NCBI RefSeq assembly: GCF_004402495.1
Contig: NZ_SOFH01000011.1
Location: 1-64,000, forward strand
Direction of reading: 5' to 3'
Length of the DNA: 64,000 bases
Source: Cryobacterium sp. HLT2-28
GTDB taxonomy: Bacteria > Actinomycetota > Actinomycetes > Actinomycetales > Microbacteriaceae
Every line of letters starts with the position of its first letter. The first letter of the stretch is position 1. The notes beneath the pieces were generated by a model that worked only from the letters and a program-made list of their open reading frames with translations, did no database searches and was not told where the DNA came from. Positions 51,701-63,075 of this stretch are shown here, in pieces. The position numbers and the translations under genes are program-made.

Positions 51701-52720
51701 CGGCAGCCGCTGCACCTTCGAGCGCACGCTGTACCGGCTGATCCTGGCGGTTCCGGCGTCGATGACATAGCGGATGCCCGGCACGGTCAGGCTGGTCTCG
51801 GCCACGTTCGTGGCGAGCACGATCCGGCGCCGCACCCCGGCCACCGTCGACGGCTGGAACACCTTGTGCTGGTCGGCGGCGGAGAGCCGGCCGTAGAGGG
51901 GAAGCACCTCGGTGGGGCTGCCGCGACCGCCGGTGGCGAACTTGCCCTGCAGGGCGTCGGCGGCGTCGCGGATCTCTGTCTCGCCGCTGAGGAAGACGAG
52001 CACGTCGCCGCTGGACTCCCGGTCGAGCTCGTCGAGTGCGGCGGAGATGCCCTCGATGTAGTCGCGGTCGACGGCGGGTGCGGCATCCGTCAGCTCGTCG
52101 ACGTCCATCGCCTCGGCGACGAGCGGACGGTAGCGGATCTCGACCGGGTAGGTGCGGCCGGAGACCTCGATGATCGGGGCCGGCGTGCCGTCGGCGGAGG
52201 CGAAATGCTCGGCGAAGCTCTGCGGGTCGATGGTCGCGGAGGTGATGATGAGCTTGAGGTCGGGGCGCTGCGGCAGGAGCTGGCGCAGGTAGCCGAGCAG
52301 GAAGTCGATGTTGAGGCTGCGCTCATGCGCCTCGTCGATGATGATCGTGTCGTACTTCCGCAGCATCCGGTCGCGGTGCATCTCATTGAGCAGGATGCCG
52401 TCGGTCATCAGCTTGATCCGGGTGTCCGGCCCGACCTGGTCGGTGAAGCGCACCTGGTAGCCGACGGTCTGCCCGACCTCCTGGCCGAGTTCCTCCGCGA
52501 TGCGCTCGGCGATGGTGCGGGCGGCGAGGCGGCGCGGCTGGGTGTGGCCGATGCTGGTGCGGCCGAGTTCGAGGCAGATCTTCGGCAGCTGGGTGGTCTT
52601 GCCGGAGCCGGTCGCGCCGGCGACGATCACCACCTGGTTGTCCCGGATAGCGCGCGCGATATCCTCGCGGCGCTGGCTGACCGGGAGTTCGGGCGGGAAG
52701 GTGATGACGACGGGGATCAT
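48779..52720 (-). CDS. hrpA: ATP-dependent RNA helicase HrpA (DEAH box)
   Basis: The 1313-residue protein has motif I GATGSGKTT, motif II DEAH in IIIDEAHERS, motif III SATID, and motif VI QRSGRSGRTSDG, where many homologues have QRAGRCGR. HA2/OB-type and the long HrpA-specific C-terminal regions follow. A Gly/Ser/Val-rich insertion near residue 930 is repetitive. HrpA acts on mRNA and stalled ribosomes in other bacteria. ATG 52720 follows GGAAGG, but a TACGAT box lies so close that the transcript may have almost no leader. It is divergent from the SufR-like regulator. Confidence 0.94.
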   Translation of the reverse strand: MIPVVITFPPELPVSQRREDIARAIRDNQVVIVAGATGSGKTTQLPKICLELGRTSIGHTQPRRLAARTIAERIAEELGQEVGQTVGYQVRFTDQVGPDTRIKLMTDGILLNEMHRDRMLRKYDTIIIDEAHERSLNIDFLLGYLRQLLPQRPDLKLIITSATIDPQSFAEHFASADGTPAPIIEVSGRTYPVEIRYRPLVAEAMDVDELTDAAPAVDRDYIEGISAALDELDRESSGDVLVFLSGETEIRDAADALQGKFATGGRGSPTEVLPLYGRLSAADQHKVFQPSTVAGVRRRIVLATNVAETSLTVPGIRYVIDAGTARISRYSVRSKVQRLPIEAISQASANQRSGRSGRTSDGIAIRLYSEEDFTRRPEYTEPEILRTNLAAVILQMISLGLGDIAAFPFLTPPDSRGIKDGLDLLAELGAVAPDTAGRAGNKTGISKLTRIGQQLAKLPIDPRFGRMVVESKTQGTSREVMAIVAGLTIQDPRERPLERRAQADQQHARFADPTSDFLGLLNLWNYLETQQKELGSSAFRRLCKNEFLNYLRVREWQDVYKQLRQMAKPLGLAVFDSKAGGDSSVNPDGIHRSLLAGLLSHIGLKDTAKKDYIGARQQRFVIFPGSALAKKQPNAVMSAELVETSRLFARMNAVVDPAWAEPLAGDLCKRSYSEPHWEKKQGAVVAYERVTLYGVPIVPRQRIQFSRVDPAYARDLFIRHALVEGEWDLDRIDQRVTAFDRANRKLRAELAELEERTRRRDILFDDEAVFEFYQKRIPADVCSTRSFETWWRQARTQTPDLLTMTADALVPEDAPEIDEAVFPPIWRQGDQKFTLSYRFEPGADDDGVTVRIPLALLARLSPTGFDWQVPGLRADLVTALIKSLPKSIRRNVVPAGDWAKRLLTELPPAPGEASVGGSGASGVSVGVSTGVSTGGSAGRNMFDRDDVPFTETLAGLIQKLTYVPVTANDFELVRVPAHLRVTFSVVDERGRPIASGKDLLELQRRLGSQARESVAAASAATPTNAIERSGLTSWDFPELPRFLDTRQGDNTIRGYPTLVDEGQSVSIRMMSTEAEQARTLPGGVRRLLLLATPSPVAYVQQHLTGAEKLSLATSPYRSTQALFDDCLAASVDDVLFRVTPGGQVFMKAEFDSIRDRVSGVVMDSMFETVGLVARILTAARSADKALKASTSMALLPALTDARGQLAGLIHPGFVSATGLAQLRHLPRYLGGISSRIVKLGDNPSRDRVWMNESQAATTRYTDAGGRIPLAPDSQANLVRARWMIEELRISLFAQELKAAESVSLQRIHKVLTS

Positions 52721-52796
52721 GAGCCTTCCATCGTATTCCAAGCCGGGGAACACCCGGGTGCCCCGGCCTCCCCCGACGCCTTAAACCGCACGATGT

Positions 52797-52802
52797 TAGC
52801 AT
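52797..52802 (+). promoter_or_regulatory. -10 box of leaderless promoter for the SufR-like regulator
   Basis: TAGCAT ends 7 nt before ATG 52809. Confidence 0.5.
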
Positions 52803-52808
52803 CAATGC

Positions 52809-54456
<1,648 letters not shown>

Positions 54457-54546
54457 AGCGCGATGTGGGCCCCGCCGGGCGGGCGGGCACGGCCGCGGTA
54501 GGTTGGGACACGACGGGGGAACCATCCCCGGCGAGGAAGTTGACCG

Positions 54547-55227
54547 ATGAATCCGATTGAGTGGCTCTTCGACGCGCAACTGCAGATCGGCACCCAGACC
54601 ATCCTCTGGCGCGAGGTGATCGGCAACGCGTTCGGAATCCTCAGTGCGGTCGGCGGGATGCGCCGCAAGGTCTGGGCCTGGCCGGTGGGCATCGCCGGCA
54701 ACGCCCTGCTGTTCACCGTGTTCCTCGGCGCCGTCTTCGGCACCCCCAACCCGGTCAACCTGCTCGGCCAGGCCGGGCGGCAGGTCATGTTCATCGTCGT
54801 CTCGATCTTCGGCTGGATCCAGTGGTCCCGCGCCCGCCAGTCGCGCACGCACGTCGCCGTCGCCCCGCACTGGGCGGGCAATCGCACCCGGGTGCTGCTC
54901 GGCCTCGGGCTGGTCGCCGGCACGCTCATCCTCACGCCGATCTTCCGGGCGCTCGGTTCGTTCGAGCCGGTCTGGGCGGATGCCTGGATCTTCACCGGGT
55001 CCCTGCTCGCCACCTACGGCATGGCGAAAGGCTGGACCGAGTTCTGGCTGATCTGGGTGGCCGTCGACATTGTGGGCGTGCCCCTGCTGGTCAGTGCGGG
55101 CTACTACGCCTCGGCCATCCTCTACCTGTTCTACGGCGCCTTCACGATCACCGGCTTCTTCATCTGGATGCGGGTCCAGCGCCGCCGCCAGGCCCTCGTC
55201 AGCCAGGAACTGACCGGCCAGGGCTGA
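54547..55227 (+). CDS. pnuC: Nicotinamide mononucleotide/riboside transporter PnuC
   Basis: The 226-residue membrane protein has about seven helices, the family start FGILSAVGGMRRKVWAWPVGI, and the WIQW motif after NLLGQAGRQVMFIVVSIFGW, typical of PnuC (substrate-side W-x-x-W). It facilitates uptake of an NAD precursor, usually nicotinamide riboside, which a kinase then traps. A TAGGTT box at 54499-54504 and a GGGG/CCCC mini-hairpin precede the ribosome binding site GAGGAAG. No NAD-salvage gene lies next to it. Confidence 0.9.
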   Translation: MNPIEWLFDAQLQIGTQTILWREVIGNAFGILSAVGGMRRKVWAWPVGIAGNALLFTVFLGAVFGTPNPVNLLGQAGRQVMFIVVSIFGWIQWSRARQSRTHVAVAPHWAGNRTRVLLGLGLVAGTLILTPIFRALGSFEPVWADAWIFTGSLLATYGMAKGWTEFWLIWVAVDIVGVPLLVSAGYYASAILYLFYGAFTITGFFIWMRVQRRRQALVSQELTGQG

Positions 55228-55273
55228 CCGCTGCCGGGGTGACCGGCTGTGGCCGGCTTCAGCGCGCCGCCTT

Positions 55274-55807
55274 CTACGGTGCGCGGAGCGCCAGGGTCAC
55301 GGCAACGCCGATCAGAAGGCCCGCGACGCCGCCGGCGGCGACGAGCAGGATCCCGCGCGCGGGGCGCCGGTCCGGCCGGGCCCCGCCGGGCGAAGCCGGG
55401 GCTGGGTCGGGCTCCGGGTCGTCCTCCTCCGGCCCGAAACCCGGCCAGCCGCGAAAGCTGACCAGGACCAGGTCGAGGGCCGCGGCATCCTGGGCCAGCA
55501 GCCGGGTGAGCTCTCGCAGCCGGTGCTCGCCGAGGGTGGCGCTGACCGGCTCGCCGGTGTCGGGATCGGCGACCTCGCTCAGCGGTCCGTCGATCCGGGA
55601 GCGCGAGTACACGGCCGCCTGCTCCGCGCCGAGCCCGACGAGAGGGTCGGGGTGCCCGCCGGGGCTGCGACTGAGCGGGTGAGCCCGCCACCAGAGCGCA
55701 TCCTGCACATCGTGCCGGCCCCGATAGGCGGCCCGCAACGCGATCACCAGTCCCGGATCGGTCTCGGCCGCGGTTTCCAGGCGACCGGCCACTGTCTTCA
55801 ACGTCAT
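55274..55807 (-). CDS. C-terminally anchored hypothetical membrane protein
   Basis: The 177-residue product is soluble for about 145 residues, with short helical stretches (AAETDPGLVIALRAAYRGRHDVQDALWW) and a Pro/Asp-rich linker. It ends in one membrane helix (GILLVAAGGVAGLLIGVAVTLAL). No known family was recognised. It is convergent with pnuC, 46 bp away, and divergent from the YyaL-type gene. Confidence 0.6.
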   Translation of the reverse strand: MTLKTVAGRLETAAETDPGLVIALRAAYRGRHDVQDALWWRAHPLSRSPGGHPDPLVGLGAEQAAVYSRSRIDGPLSEVADPDTGEPVSATLGEHRLRELTRLLAQDAAALDLVLVSFRGWPGFGPEEDDPEPDPAPASPGGARPDRRPARGILLVAAGGVAGLLIGVAVTLALRAP

Positions 55808-55921
55808 CTGCAGCCCCCACTGTCAGTGCCAGCCTAACCACCCCCGAACGGGAGGTCCAGTGGCAGGGGCGCCGGGTTGGCGAACGACACCATCCACGAG
55901 GTCCCGGCGCAGAATGGAGGC

Positions 55922-57853
55922 ATGCCCAACCGACTTGCCGACGCGATCAGCCCGTACCTGCGCTCCCACGCCGGCAACCCGGTCGACTGGCACGGCTGGG
56001 GTGCGGAGGCGTTCGCCGAGGCTCGCGCGCGCGACCTGCCCGTGCTCGTGTCGATCGGCTATTCGACCTGCCACTGGTGCCATGTGATGGCCCGGGAGAG
56101 CTTCAGCGACCCCGTTCTCGCCGACTATCTCAATGAGCACTTCGTGAGCGTCAAGGTCGACCGGGAGGAACACCCCGACGTCGACGCCGCCTACCTGGCC
56201 GCAGCCAGCGCCTTCGTCGGCGGCCTGGGCTGGCCGTTGAACGTGTTCGTCACCCCGGGCGGCCGGGCGTTCTACGCCGGAACCTACTTCCCGCCGCAAC
56301 CGATGACGGGGCATCCGTCGTTCCGGCAGGTGCTCGAGGCGGTGACGGATGCCTGGACCACCCGCCGCGCCGAGGTCACCGAGAGCGCCGACCTGGTGGC
56401 CGCGGCGCTCGCCACGGCCGCTGCGGAGGCGACGACCGCCGGAGCACGGCCGGATGCGGTCGCCCTCAACGCGGCCGCCGCGGCCCTGGTCGCCCAGGAG
56501 GACCCGGTCTTCGGCGGTTTCGGCGGTGCCCCCAAGTTTCCGGTGGCGCCGGCCCTCGGCTTCCTGCTCGAGCGCGCCAAGGGGCGGGACCTTGCCCTGC
56601 GCACGCTCAAACGGCTCGGCGCCTCCCCACTGCGGGACCCGATCGAGGGCGGCTTCTTCCGCTACGCGGTCAACCGCGACTGGAGCGAGCCGCACTACGA
56701 ACGGATGCTCTACGACAACGCCCAGCTCCTCGACCTCTACACGCAGGCGTGGAAGCTCACCGGCGAACCGTGGGCCCGCGCCGTGGCCCTGGGAATCGCC
56801 CGGTTCCTGACAGGCGTGCTGGCGCTGCCGGGCGGCGGCCTCGCCAGCGCGCAGGACTCCGAGAGCACCGTGGACGGGCGACGCGTCGAGGGCGGCTACT
56901 ACGCCCTCGACGAGGAGGCCCGGAAGCTGCAAGCCCGGCCCGCCCTCGACGACAAGGTGCTCACCGGCTGGAACGGCCTCGGCATCGCCGCCCTCGCGCG
57001 GGCCGGATTCGCCTTCGACGAGCCGGCCCTCCAGGCCGCCGCGATGCGGGCGGCCGACATGCTGCTCGACCAGCACCTGGCCGACCAGAGGACGGGCGGC
57101 GTCGAGCTCGTGCGCGCGTCGATCTCGGGGCGGGTCTCCGGTGCCCGCTCGACCCTCGAGGACTACGGGATGTTCGCACGCGGCCTCCTCGAACTCGCCC
57201 TGGCGACAGGGGAGGTGCGCTACGCCCTCGCGGCACGCCGGCTCGTTGACGCGACGCTGCCGCCGGCCCAGACGCCGCCGGCCCAGTCGCCGCTCCCCTT
57301 CCGGGTGCCGAACGGCTCCGACCCGGTGCTGGCCGCGCAGGGTCTGGAATCCGCCGTCGACCCGTCGGAGGGCGCCTATCCGTCCGGCCTGACCTCCATC
57401 GCAGGGGCGGCCTGGCTGCTCCACCTCCTCACCGCGGATCCGCGCTACCTGGCCGCGGCCGAGTCCGGGATGGACCTGCTCGGAGGGCAGCTCACGTCCC
57501 GTCCGCTCGCGTTCGGCGCGGCCCTGCGCCTGAGCGCCGCGTTGGCGGCACCGGCCCTGCAACTGGTGGTCGTCTCGCCGGACGGCAGCCCGGCAACGAG
57601 CCCCGATGGCCTGCCCGCCGCGGCGCGCCGGCGGGCGACCGGTCTCGTGGCCGCGGTCACCGAGGCCCAGGCGAAGGCCTTCAGCGACGCCGGCTTCGAC
57701 CTGTTCCGGGACCGAACGACCCGCGCCGGCCTGGCCGTCGCCTACCTCTGCCGGGACTTCGTCTGCAGCCTGCCGGTGACCGACCCGGCCGACCTGCCGC
57801 CGGGGGTGCCGGGCTCGACCGGGAGGCCGACCGGGACGACAATGGGCGCATGA
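55922..57853 (+). CDS. YyaL-type thioredoxin-domain protein (DUF255)
   Basis: The 643-residue protein begins with the thioredoxin-like DUF255 domain: [24 protein letters not shown], then STCHWCHVM, whose CHWCH motif defines the family. It continues as an (alpha/alpha)6 barrel of the glycoside hydrolase or epimerase type ([38 protein letters not shown]). Physiological role is unknown. ATG 55922 is preferred (CAGAAT 7 nt upstream) over the start at 55877. Its stop overlaps the DUF488 start. Confidence 0.9.
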   Translation: MPNRLADAISPYLRSHAGNPVDWHGWGAEAFAEARARDLPVLVSIGYSTCHWCHVMARESFSDPVLADYLNEHFVSVKVDREEHPDVDAAYLAAASAFVGGLGWPLNVFVTPGGRAFYAGTYFPPQPMTGHPSFRQVLEAVTDAWTTRRAEVTESADLVAAALATAAAEATTAGARPDAVALNAAAAALVAQEDPVFGGFGGAPKFPVAPALGFLLERAKGRDLALRTLKRLGASPLRDPIEGGFFRYAVNRDWSEPHYERMLYDNAQLLDLYTQAWKLTGEPWARAVALGIARFLTGVLALPGGGLASAQDSESTVDGRRVEGGYYALDEEARKLQARPALDDKVLTGWNGLGIAALARAGFAFDEPALQAAAMRAADMLLDQHLADQRTGGVELVRASISGRVSGARSTLEDYGMFARGLLELALATGEVRYALAARRLVDATLPPAQTPPAQSPLPFRVPNGSDPVLAAQGLESAVDPSEGAYPSGLTSIAGAAWLLHLLTADPRYLAAAESGMDLLGGQLTSRPLAFGAALRLSAALAAPALQLVVVSPDGSPATSPDGLPAAARRRATGLVAAVTEAQAKAFSDAGFDLFRDRTTRAGLAVAYLCRDFVCSLPVTDPADLPPGVPGSTGRPTGTTMGA

Positions 57854-58260
57854 CCATTCGGATCAAGCGTGTCTACGACGATCCGGCCCCCGACGACGGC
57901 AGCCGGGTGCTGGTGGACCGGCTCTGGCCGCGGGGCGTCTCCCGGGAACGTGCGGAGCTCGACGACTGGATCAAGGACGTCGCCCCGAGCCCCGACCTGC
58001 GCACCTGGTGGAACCACGACCCCGACCGGATCGACGAATTCGCCGAGCGCTACCGGACGGAACTCGGTGCGACACCCGTGACCGCCGCCGCCGTGGCCCG
58101 GCTGCGGAGCCTGGTCGCCGCGAACGCACGCACCGGCACAACCACGACCCTGGTCTACGCGGCCAGGGACCCGGTCGTGAACCATGCCCGCATCCTCGGC
58201 GAGTATCTCGGGGCGGCGCACCCCGAGAGCCTCCCGGTCGGCGCGCCGCCGACCCCCTAA
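57850..58260 (+). CDS. DUF488 family protein
   Basis: The 136-residue protein shows the DUF488 marks [24 protein letters not shown] near the N terminus and [20 protein letters not shown] in the middle. The fold is related to nucleoside or phosphatase-like domains, but no activity is established. ATG 57850 overlaps the upstream stop (ATGA), so it is co-translated with the YyaL-type gene. Nothing odd in length. Confidence 0.88.
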   Translation: MTIRIKRVYDDPAPDDGSRVLVDRLWPRGVSRERAELDDWIKDVAPSPDLRTWWNHDPDRIDEFAERYRTELGATPVTAAAVARLRSLVAANARTGTTTTLVYAARDPVVNHARILGEYLGAAHPESLPVGAPPTP

Positions 58261-58315
58261 CGTCGAGCCAAGTCGTCAACCGCTCCGACCGAGGAGCCGG
58301 CCGAAAGGATTCACC

Positions 58316-58744
58316 ATGGTTCCCGAAATCAACATCTGGGCAGTGCTGCTCGCCACCGTCTCGAGCATGGTCGTCGGCTCGGTCTGGTACTCCCGCCGGG
58401 CCTTCGGCACCTACTGGATGAAGGCGGTCGGCCACGATGAGGAGAGCATGCGCACCGGGTCGGCGGCCCCGCTCATCCTCACCGTCATCGTCAGCTTCAT
58501 CACCGCGTGGGTGCTGGCCGGGGCGGCCGCGATCGCCCAGAACTTCTACGGGGGCAGCTTCCTCGCCAACTCCCTGCTGACCTCGGTCATCCTCTGGGCC
58601 GGATTCACCGCGGCACGGATGGCCACCCACGACGCCTTCGACCGTCGCCCCTGGGGCCTCACCGTGCTCAACATCGTGCACGAGCTGGTCACCCTGCTGC
58701 TGATGGCCCTGATCATCGGCCTGTTCGGCATCAGCGCCCTCTAG
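58316..58744 (+). CDS. DUF1761 membrane protein
   Basis: The 142-residue protein has four membrane helices: INIWAVLLATVSSMVVGSVWY, LILTVIVSFITAWVLAGAAA, LLTSVILWAGFTAARM and ELVTLLLMALIIGLFGI. The WY.....GTYWM stretch after helix 1 is typical of DUF1761. Function unknown. ATG 58316 follows GAAAGGA and is preceded by a 55-bp gap from DUF488. A hairpin follows the stop. Confidence 0.87.
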   Translation: MVPEINIWAVLLATVSSMVVGSVWYSRRAFGTYWMKAVGHDEESMRTGSAAPLILTVIVSFITAWVLAGAAAIAQNFYGGSFLANSLLTSVILWAGFTAARMATHDAFDRRPWGLTVLNIVHELVTLLLMALIIGLFGISAL

Positions 58745-58759
58745 AACAGCCTGCGGAGA

Positions 58760-58798
58760 CGACCGGTCACGGCCCCGATCCGGAGCCGTGGCCGGTCG
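58760..58798 (+). terminator. Hairpin downstream of the DUF1761 gene
   Basis: CGACCGGTCACGGC pairs with GCCGTGGCCGGTCG over 14 bp, one pair being T-G, around an 11-nt loop, 15 bp after the stop. No T-run follows. Confidence 0.6.
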
Positions 58799-58890
58799 CG
58801 TTCCCGCCCCGTCCCGGGACGTACACTGAGAGGAGCGCCACCGCGTTCCGCCGGCTGCTTCGCACTCGGTTTCAGGACGGGTGCGCGGTC

Positions 58891-58904
58891 GTGCGACACA
58901 CCGG
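58891..58904. promoter_or_regulatory. GACACACC motif in the leader of the Stealth gene
   Basis: GTGCGACACACCGG matches GTGCGACACGCCGG at 18784-18797 in 13 of 14 bases, and shares GACACACC with the sites at 16717 and 17428. TACACT at 58822-58827 may be the -10 of the Stealth promoter, placing this motif in the leader. Confidence 0.3.
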
Positions 58905-58963
58905 ACGCACTCTCCCCGCTGGTGAACCTGGCGAACGAGTGTTCCCAATTCCAGAGGAGGACC

Positions 58964-60721
58964 ATGGCTGATTACACTCGCCCCACTGCCGACCGGCACG
59001 CCCCAACCGGACGCGGCACCGAATCTGACGCCGCCGCCTCGCTCCCGGTCCTCTCGCTCAGCAACGAACCCGAACTCGTGCTCCGCGCCGTCGATGCCCG
59101 CACCCGCCGCTTCGACCGCGAAGACCTCGTCGTGCGCAAGGGCGAGATCGCGCTCGTCAACGGCCACTTCACCCCGCGTGAGTCCATGGTCAAGGACCTC
59201 CTCGCCGTCGCGAGCGCCCTCGACCTGGCCGGAATCGATTTCCTGCTCGTGCGCGGCGACCACGACCGCCCCACCATCGCCGTGGACCGCAAGAGCCGTA
59301 AGCAGCTCACCCGGATCCTCGCCGCCGCGTTCGCGAACGAGCCCTTTTACGTGAAACCGCTCGACGGCGACCTGACCCAGCCCCTCCTGCTCGCCGACGG
59401 CGCCCTGGCCACGCTGCGGAAGTCATCCGTCTTCCGGGTCTACCGGCCCCGGATCGAACCGATCGGGCGGCTCCGCTACGGCGCGGAGACCGCGTTCCAG
59501 TTCGAGCTGTGGTACTTCGGCGAGGATGAGATCGTTGCGCCGATCGAGAACTCGCTGATGCGCACCCGGATGCCGCGCGGCGAGGCCCGCGAGACCACGA
59601 TCGACCTCTTCGGACGCAGCTGGCGCACCCTGCAGCACATGTTCGACGACCTGGCCAGCGACATCAGCTTCGACATCGACCTGGTCTTCTCCTGGGTCGA
59701 CGGTTCGTCCAGCGACTTCCAGCGGGAACGGGCCAAGCGCATGCAGGCCTACGTCGTCGGCGAGGGCGACGACTCCGACGCCCGGTTCCGCCAGATCGAC
59801 GAACTCAAGTACGCGCTCCGCAGCGTGTACATGTTCGCGCCCTGGGTGCGCCGCATCTTCATCGCCACGGATTCGCCCGCGCCCGAGTGGCTGGCCGAAC
59901 ACCCGCGCGTCACGATCATGCGCAGCGAGGACTTCTTCCCCGACACCAGTGCCCTGCCCACCCACAACTCGCACGCGGTCGAAAGCCAGTTGCACCACAT
60001 TCCGGGGCTGGCCGAGCACTTCCTCTATTCCAATGACGACATGTTCTTCGGCCGCCCGGTGGGCCCGGAGCTGTTCTTCTCGCCCGGCGGCATCACCAAG
60101 TTCGTCGAAGCGTCCACCCGGATCGGCCTCGGCGACAACGACCCGTCCCGGAGCGGCTTCGAGAACGCGGCCAGGGTCAACCGAGCCCTGCTGCGCGAAC
60201 GGTTCGGCAAGGTCACCACCCGGCACCTGGAGCACACGGCCGCGCCGCTGCGCAAGAGCGTGCTGCGCGAACTCGAGGCCGAGTTCCCCGAGGACTTCGC
60301 CCGCACCGCGGCCAGCCGGTTCCGTTCGGCGACCGACATCTCGGTCACGAACTCGCTCTATCACTACTACGCGCTGATGACCGGCCGAGCGGTCGAGCAG
60401 ACCCAGGCGCGCTCGCTCTACATCGAGACCACCCTCAAGCTGGCCCTGCGCCAGATGAACAAGCTGCGCAAACGCCGCGACCAGGACATGTTCTGCCTCA
60501 ATGACGGCAGTTTCCCGGAGATCTCCGACGAGGTGCGCCGCGCCGCGGTGACCGACTTCCTCGAACGTTACTTCCCGATCGTGGCACCGTGGGAGCGGGA
60601 GAGCCAGGCGAACGACCGGGTCGGCACGCCCCTGATCGGCACCTCGTCGGTCAGTTCAGAACCCGGATCGGCATGGTCATCGGCGGCTCACGGAACGCTG
60701 GCAGAGTACCCGCGGGCATGA
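58964..60721 (+). CDS. Stealth family protein (capsular polysaccharide phosphotransferase)
   Basis: The 585-residue protein contains the Stealth conserved regions in order: CR1 [21 protein letters not shown]2 [20 protein letters not shown] with [17 protein letters not shown]3 around [28 protein letters not shown], and CR4 near [12 protein letters not shown]. These enzymes transfer hexose-1-phosphate to build phosphodiester-linked surface glycans and are cytoplasmic or membrane-peripheral. The N-terminal 260 residues are a Stealth-associated region of unknown role. ATG 58964 follows AGAGGAGG. The last 71 bp overlap the end of the phosphodiesterase gene on the opposite strand. Confidence 0.9.
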   Translation: MADYTRPTADRHAPTGRGTESDAAASLPVLSLSNEPELVLRAVDARTRRFDREDLVVRKGEIALVNGHFTPRESMVKDLLAVASALDLAGIDFLLVRGDHDRPTIAVDRKSRKQLTRILAAAFANEPFYVKPLDGDLTQPLLLADGALATLRKSSVFRVYRPRIEPIGRLRYGAETAFQFELWYFGEDEIVAPIENSLMRTRMPRGEARETTIDLFGRSWRTLQHMFDDLASDISFDIDLVFSWVDGSSSDFQRERAKRMQAYVVGEGDDSDARFRQIDELKYALRSVYMFAPWVRRIFIATDSPAPEWLAEHPRVTIMRSEDFFPDTSALPTHNSHAVESQLHHIPGLAEHFLYSNDDMFFGRPVGPELFFSPGGITKFVEASTRIGLGDNDPSRSGFENAARVNRALLRERFGKVTTRHLEHTAAPLRKSVLRELEAEFPEDFARTAASRFRSATDISVTNSLYHYYALMTGRAVEQTQARSLYIETTLKLALRQMNKLRKRRDQDMFCLNDGSFPEISDEVRRAAVTDFLERYFPIVAPWERESQANDRVGTPLIGTSSVSSEPGSAWSSAAHGTLAEYPRA

Positions 60722-61589
60722 TCTCGATGCCCGACTCGGCCAGCCGCCTGCCGCTCTCCGCGGCGTCGATGTACTCCAGCGCCGGGTAGCTGCCGAGCGG
60801 CACCACCGAGTGCAGCACCGTGTCCGCGTAGACGTGCACGAGGTTGAACGTGCGCGCGCCGTCCTGGCCGCGGGTGCCGCCGACCGGCACGTTGAGGTCC
60901 TGGGTGTAGCAGGTGGCCGAGGCGACCGACACGGGGATGCCCGCGAACATCGCCGTCGACGAATAGTGCAGGTGGCCGGCGAGGATGCTGCGCACGTCGG
61001 TGCCGCGGAGCACCCGGGCGAGCGCGGCCTGGCCGCGCAGTTCGACCGAGACGGCCAGGTCGAGAACGCTCGGCACGGGCGGGTGGTGCATCGCCAGGAT
61101 GGTGCCGTCGGGTGCGGGCACGCTGAGCTCGCGGCCCAGCCAGGCCAGTTGGGCCTCGCTCACGGCGCCGTGGTGATGGCCGGGAACCGAGGTGTCCAGG
61201 GTGATCACGCGCAGGCCGCCGACGAACTCGACGTGGTCGATCGGAGCCGACGACGCCGGCTCGCCGAGCAGGGTCGTGCGGAACGCCGACCGGTCGTCGT
61301 GGTTGCCCATCACCCAGATGACCCGGGAGCCTAGCCTGGCCGCGGCCGGCTCGACGATGGAGCGCAGGGTGCGATAGGCATCCGGCTCGCCCTTGTCGGC
61401 CAGGTCGCCGGTGATGATGATCGCCTCCGGCCGCCCGGTCGAGGCCTCGACCTCGGCGAAGAGAGAGGCGAGATGCGCGGCACTGTCGACCCGGTCGTAC
61501 AGGCGTTCGCCGTGGGCGAGCAGGTGCGTGTCACTGAGGTGAAGCAGGAAATGGTCCGGCCTGGGGTATTCGGCCGTGCGAATGTTCAC
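60651..61589 (-). CDS. Metallophosphoesterase, cyclic-nucleotide phosphodiesterase-like
   Basis: The 312-residue protein has all five calcineurin-type metal motifs: [29 protein letters not shown] and GHLHY. The set and spacing fit class III cAMP phosphodiesterases (CpdA/Rv0805 group), though other phosphoesters are possible. GTG 61589 is preceded by GGAAG at good distance; another GTG at 61619 is less likely. Its 3' end overlaps the Stealth gene by 71 bp tail to tail. Confidence 0.86.
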   Translation of the reverse strand: MNIRTAEYPRPDHFLLHLSDTHLLAHGERLYDRVDSAAHLASLFAEVEASTGRPEAIIITGDLADKGEPDAYRTLRSIVEPAAARLGSRVIWVMGNHDDRSAFRTTLLGEPASSAPIDHVEFVGGLRVITLDTSVPGHHHGAVSEAQLAWLGRELSVPAPDGTILAMHHPPVPSVLDLAVSVELRGQAALARVLRGTDVRSILAGHLHYSSTAMFAGIPVSVASATCYTQDLNVPVGGTRGQDGARTFNLVHVYADTVLHSVVPLGSYPALEYIDAAESGRRLAESGIEIMPAGTLPAFREPPMTMPIRVLN

Positions 61590-61827
61590 GGAGCTTCCAT
61601 TCGTTGGGACTGGGAGCACTCTTCGTTGAGTGCGCTGACTCTACTCCGTTTATTCGATCAGTAGTTCTTGAACATCCGGTGTACGCCACGCGAACACGGC
61701 CGAAGCGGTCCGGAGGAAAACCCCCGGGCCCAACCGTTTTCCGCGTCCAGGACACAGCCTTCCTGTCGACTTCCTCGATCTGCATGACCTGCTCTCCCGA
61801 GCCCGTCACCTCGGGCCTGTCGCGGGC
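61590..61827. other. Intergenic region, no gene seen
   Basis: About 240 bp upstream of the phosphodiesterase and downstream of the small gene. It carries an AT-rich patch near 61640-61670, probably the phosphodiesterase promoter; nothing else was recognised. Confidence 0.4.
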
Positions 61828-62043
61828 TCAGGGGTGGGTCAGGCCGGAGGAGGAGCCGGGCAGGGTCGGCTTGTCGATCTGGTCCTGCTCATACGGCTCG
61901 ATCTGCTCGTCGGCGGCGTCGGCGGCGCGGCGCCGTTCGGCTTCGAAGTCGCCCTCGAGCCCGGTGAAACCGTCCAGGCCGACGGCGCGCTTGCCCGCGG
62001 ATTTCCGGCCGGCCTGTGCCCGGCCCCAGTGCAAGTTGAACAT
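61828..62043 (-). CDS. 71-residue charged hypothetical protein
   Basis: The product begins MFNLHWGRAQAGRKSAGKRAVG and continues with acidic, helix-prone sequence (EGDFEAERRRAADAADEQIEPYEQDQID), so it has a basic head and acidic tail. No family is recognised. ATG 62043 is preferred over the GTG 6 bp upstream because TAGCTT (62050-62055) ends 7 nt before it, the leaderless arrangement seen across this window. Confidence 0.55.
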   Translation of the reverse strand: MFNLHWGRAQAGRKSAGKRAVGLDGFTGLEGDFEAERRRAADAADEQIEPYEQDQIDKPTLPGSSSGLTHP

Positions 62044-62049
62044 TCTCAC

Positions 62050-62055
62050 AAGCTA
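62050..62055 (-). promoter_or_regulatory. -10 box of leaderless promoter for the 71-residue gene
   Basis: TAGCTT on the minus strand, 7 nt before ATG 62043. Confidence 0.45.
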
Positions 62056-62162
62056 CGCCGCCCGGTTGCCGAGTCAAGGGTCGGGCGCACGCTGTGCGCG
62101 AACGACGGGCGGATGCCGGTGCCGGTTGAGGGGTTGTGCAGCCAGGCGTGGGAAACTGGAAC

Positions 62163-63002
62163 GTGCGCACCACGTCGACCACCAGTCCCCTCCGCTATGT
62201 CGTGGGTGCTTTCTGCTCGATCGCGGTATTCGTCGTGATCTACCTGTTCTCGGTGCGCACCCTCGCCGGCCAGACCATGGACCAGCTCGCCTTCGACGGA
62301 GCGGAGTTCGGCCGGCGCAGCGTGACCCCGTTCACCCAGCAGGTGCTCGACGCCCTGCCCGTGGTGTCCGTGATCGCGGGAGCGGTGATCACCGGCATCC
62401 TCACCGCCGTCCGGCGAAACGTGCGCACCCTGGTCGTCGCGATCGGCGCGGCCCTGGGCGCCGTGCTGACCACGCAGCTGCTCAAGGGCTTGCTGCTGAC
62501 CCGGCCGGACCTCGGCGTCGACGGCTATGCGGGCAACTCGTTGCCCTCCGGGCATACGACGGTGGCCGCGGCATCCGCCCTCGCCGTCTTCCTCGTCTCC
62601 AGCCCGCGAACGCGGTGGCTGAGCGCCCTCGCGGGCACCGCCTTCGCGGTGGTCGCGGGAGTGTCGACCCTCGCGAACGGCTGGCACCGGCCGAGCGACG
62701 TGATCGCCGCTCTGCTCGTCGTTGCGGTCTGGGGGTGCGCCGGCGGGGTGGCGCTGACCGTGTGGCGCGGCGATGACGCGACCACCATGAAGGCTCCGCC
62801 GGCCGCAGGGGCCCGGATCCAGCTGAAGATCCTGGTGCCGTTCCTCGTCGTTGCGGTCTCCGCGTTCCTGGTCACCTACTTCCGCGCGTTCGGAACCACG
62901 CCCGGGCCGCTGATCGCGTACATCGGCGGGGTGTCGGCGATCATCGCGGCCGGATTCGCCGTGGCGCTCACGGCAACCCGGCTGTTCTCCCGCCTGCCCT
63001 GA
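62163..63002 (+). CDS. PAP2-family membrane phosphatase
   Basis: The 279-residue protein has six or more membrane helices and the PAP2 signature: KGLLLTRPDLG for part 1 (K...RP), NSLPSGHTTVAAA for part 2, and WHRPSDV for part 3, which give the His/His/Arg catalytic set. It would remove phosphate from lipid or isoprenoid phosphates at the outer face of the membrane. GTG 62163 has GAAACT 6 nt upstream; a start at 62136 is less likely. The next gene is a type III polyketide synthase, 73 bp downstream. Confidence 0.85.
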   Translation: MRTTSTTSPLRYVVGAFCSIAVFVVIYLFSVRTLAGQTMDQLAFDGAEFGRRSVTPFTQQVLDALPVVSVIAGAVITGILTAVRRNVRTLVVAIGAALGAVLTTQLLKGLLLTRPDLGVDGYAGNSLPSGHTTVAAASALAVFLVSSPRTRWLSALAGTAFAVVAGVSTLANGWHRPSDVIAALLVVAVWGCAGGVALTVWRGDDATTMKAPPAAGARIQLKILVPFLVVAVSAFLVTYFRAFGTTPGPLIAYIGGVSAIIAAGFAVALTATRLFSRLP

Positions 63003-63075
63003 CCCGAGGTTTGCCGGGAGGCATCCCGATGCGTGGGGGGTGTGCCGGTGCGGGGCTGCGTGTAACACTGGGGCT

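Noticed and set aside
58922..58963. Upstream start of the Stealth gene
   Set aside because: AGAGGAGG at the correct distance marks ATG 58964.
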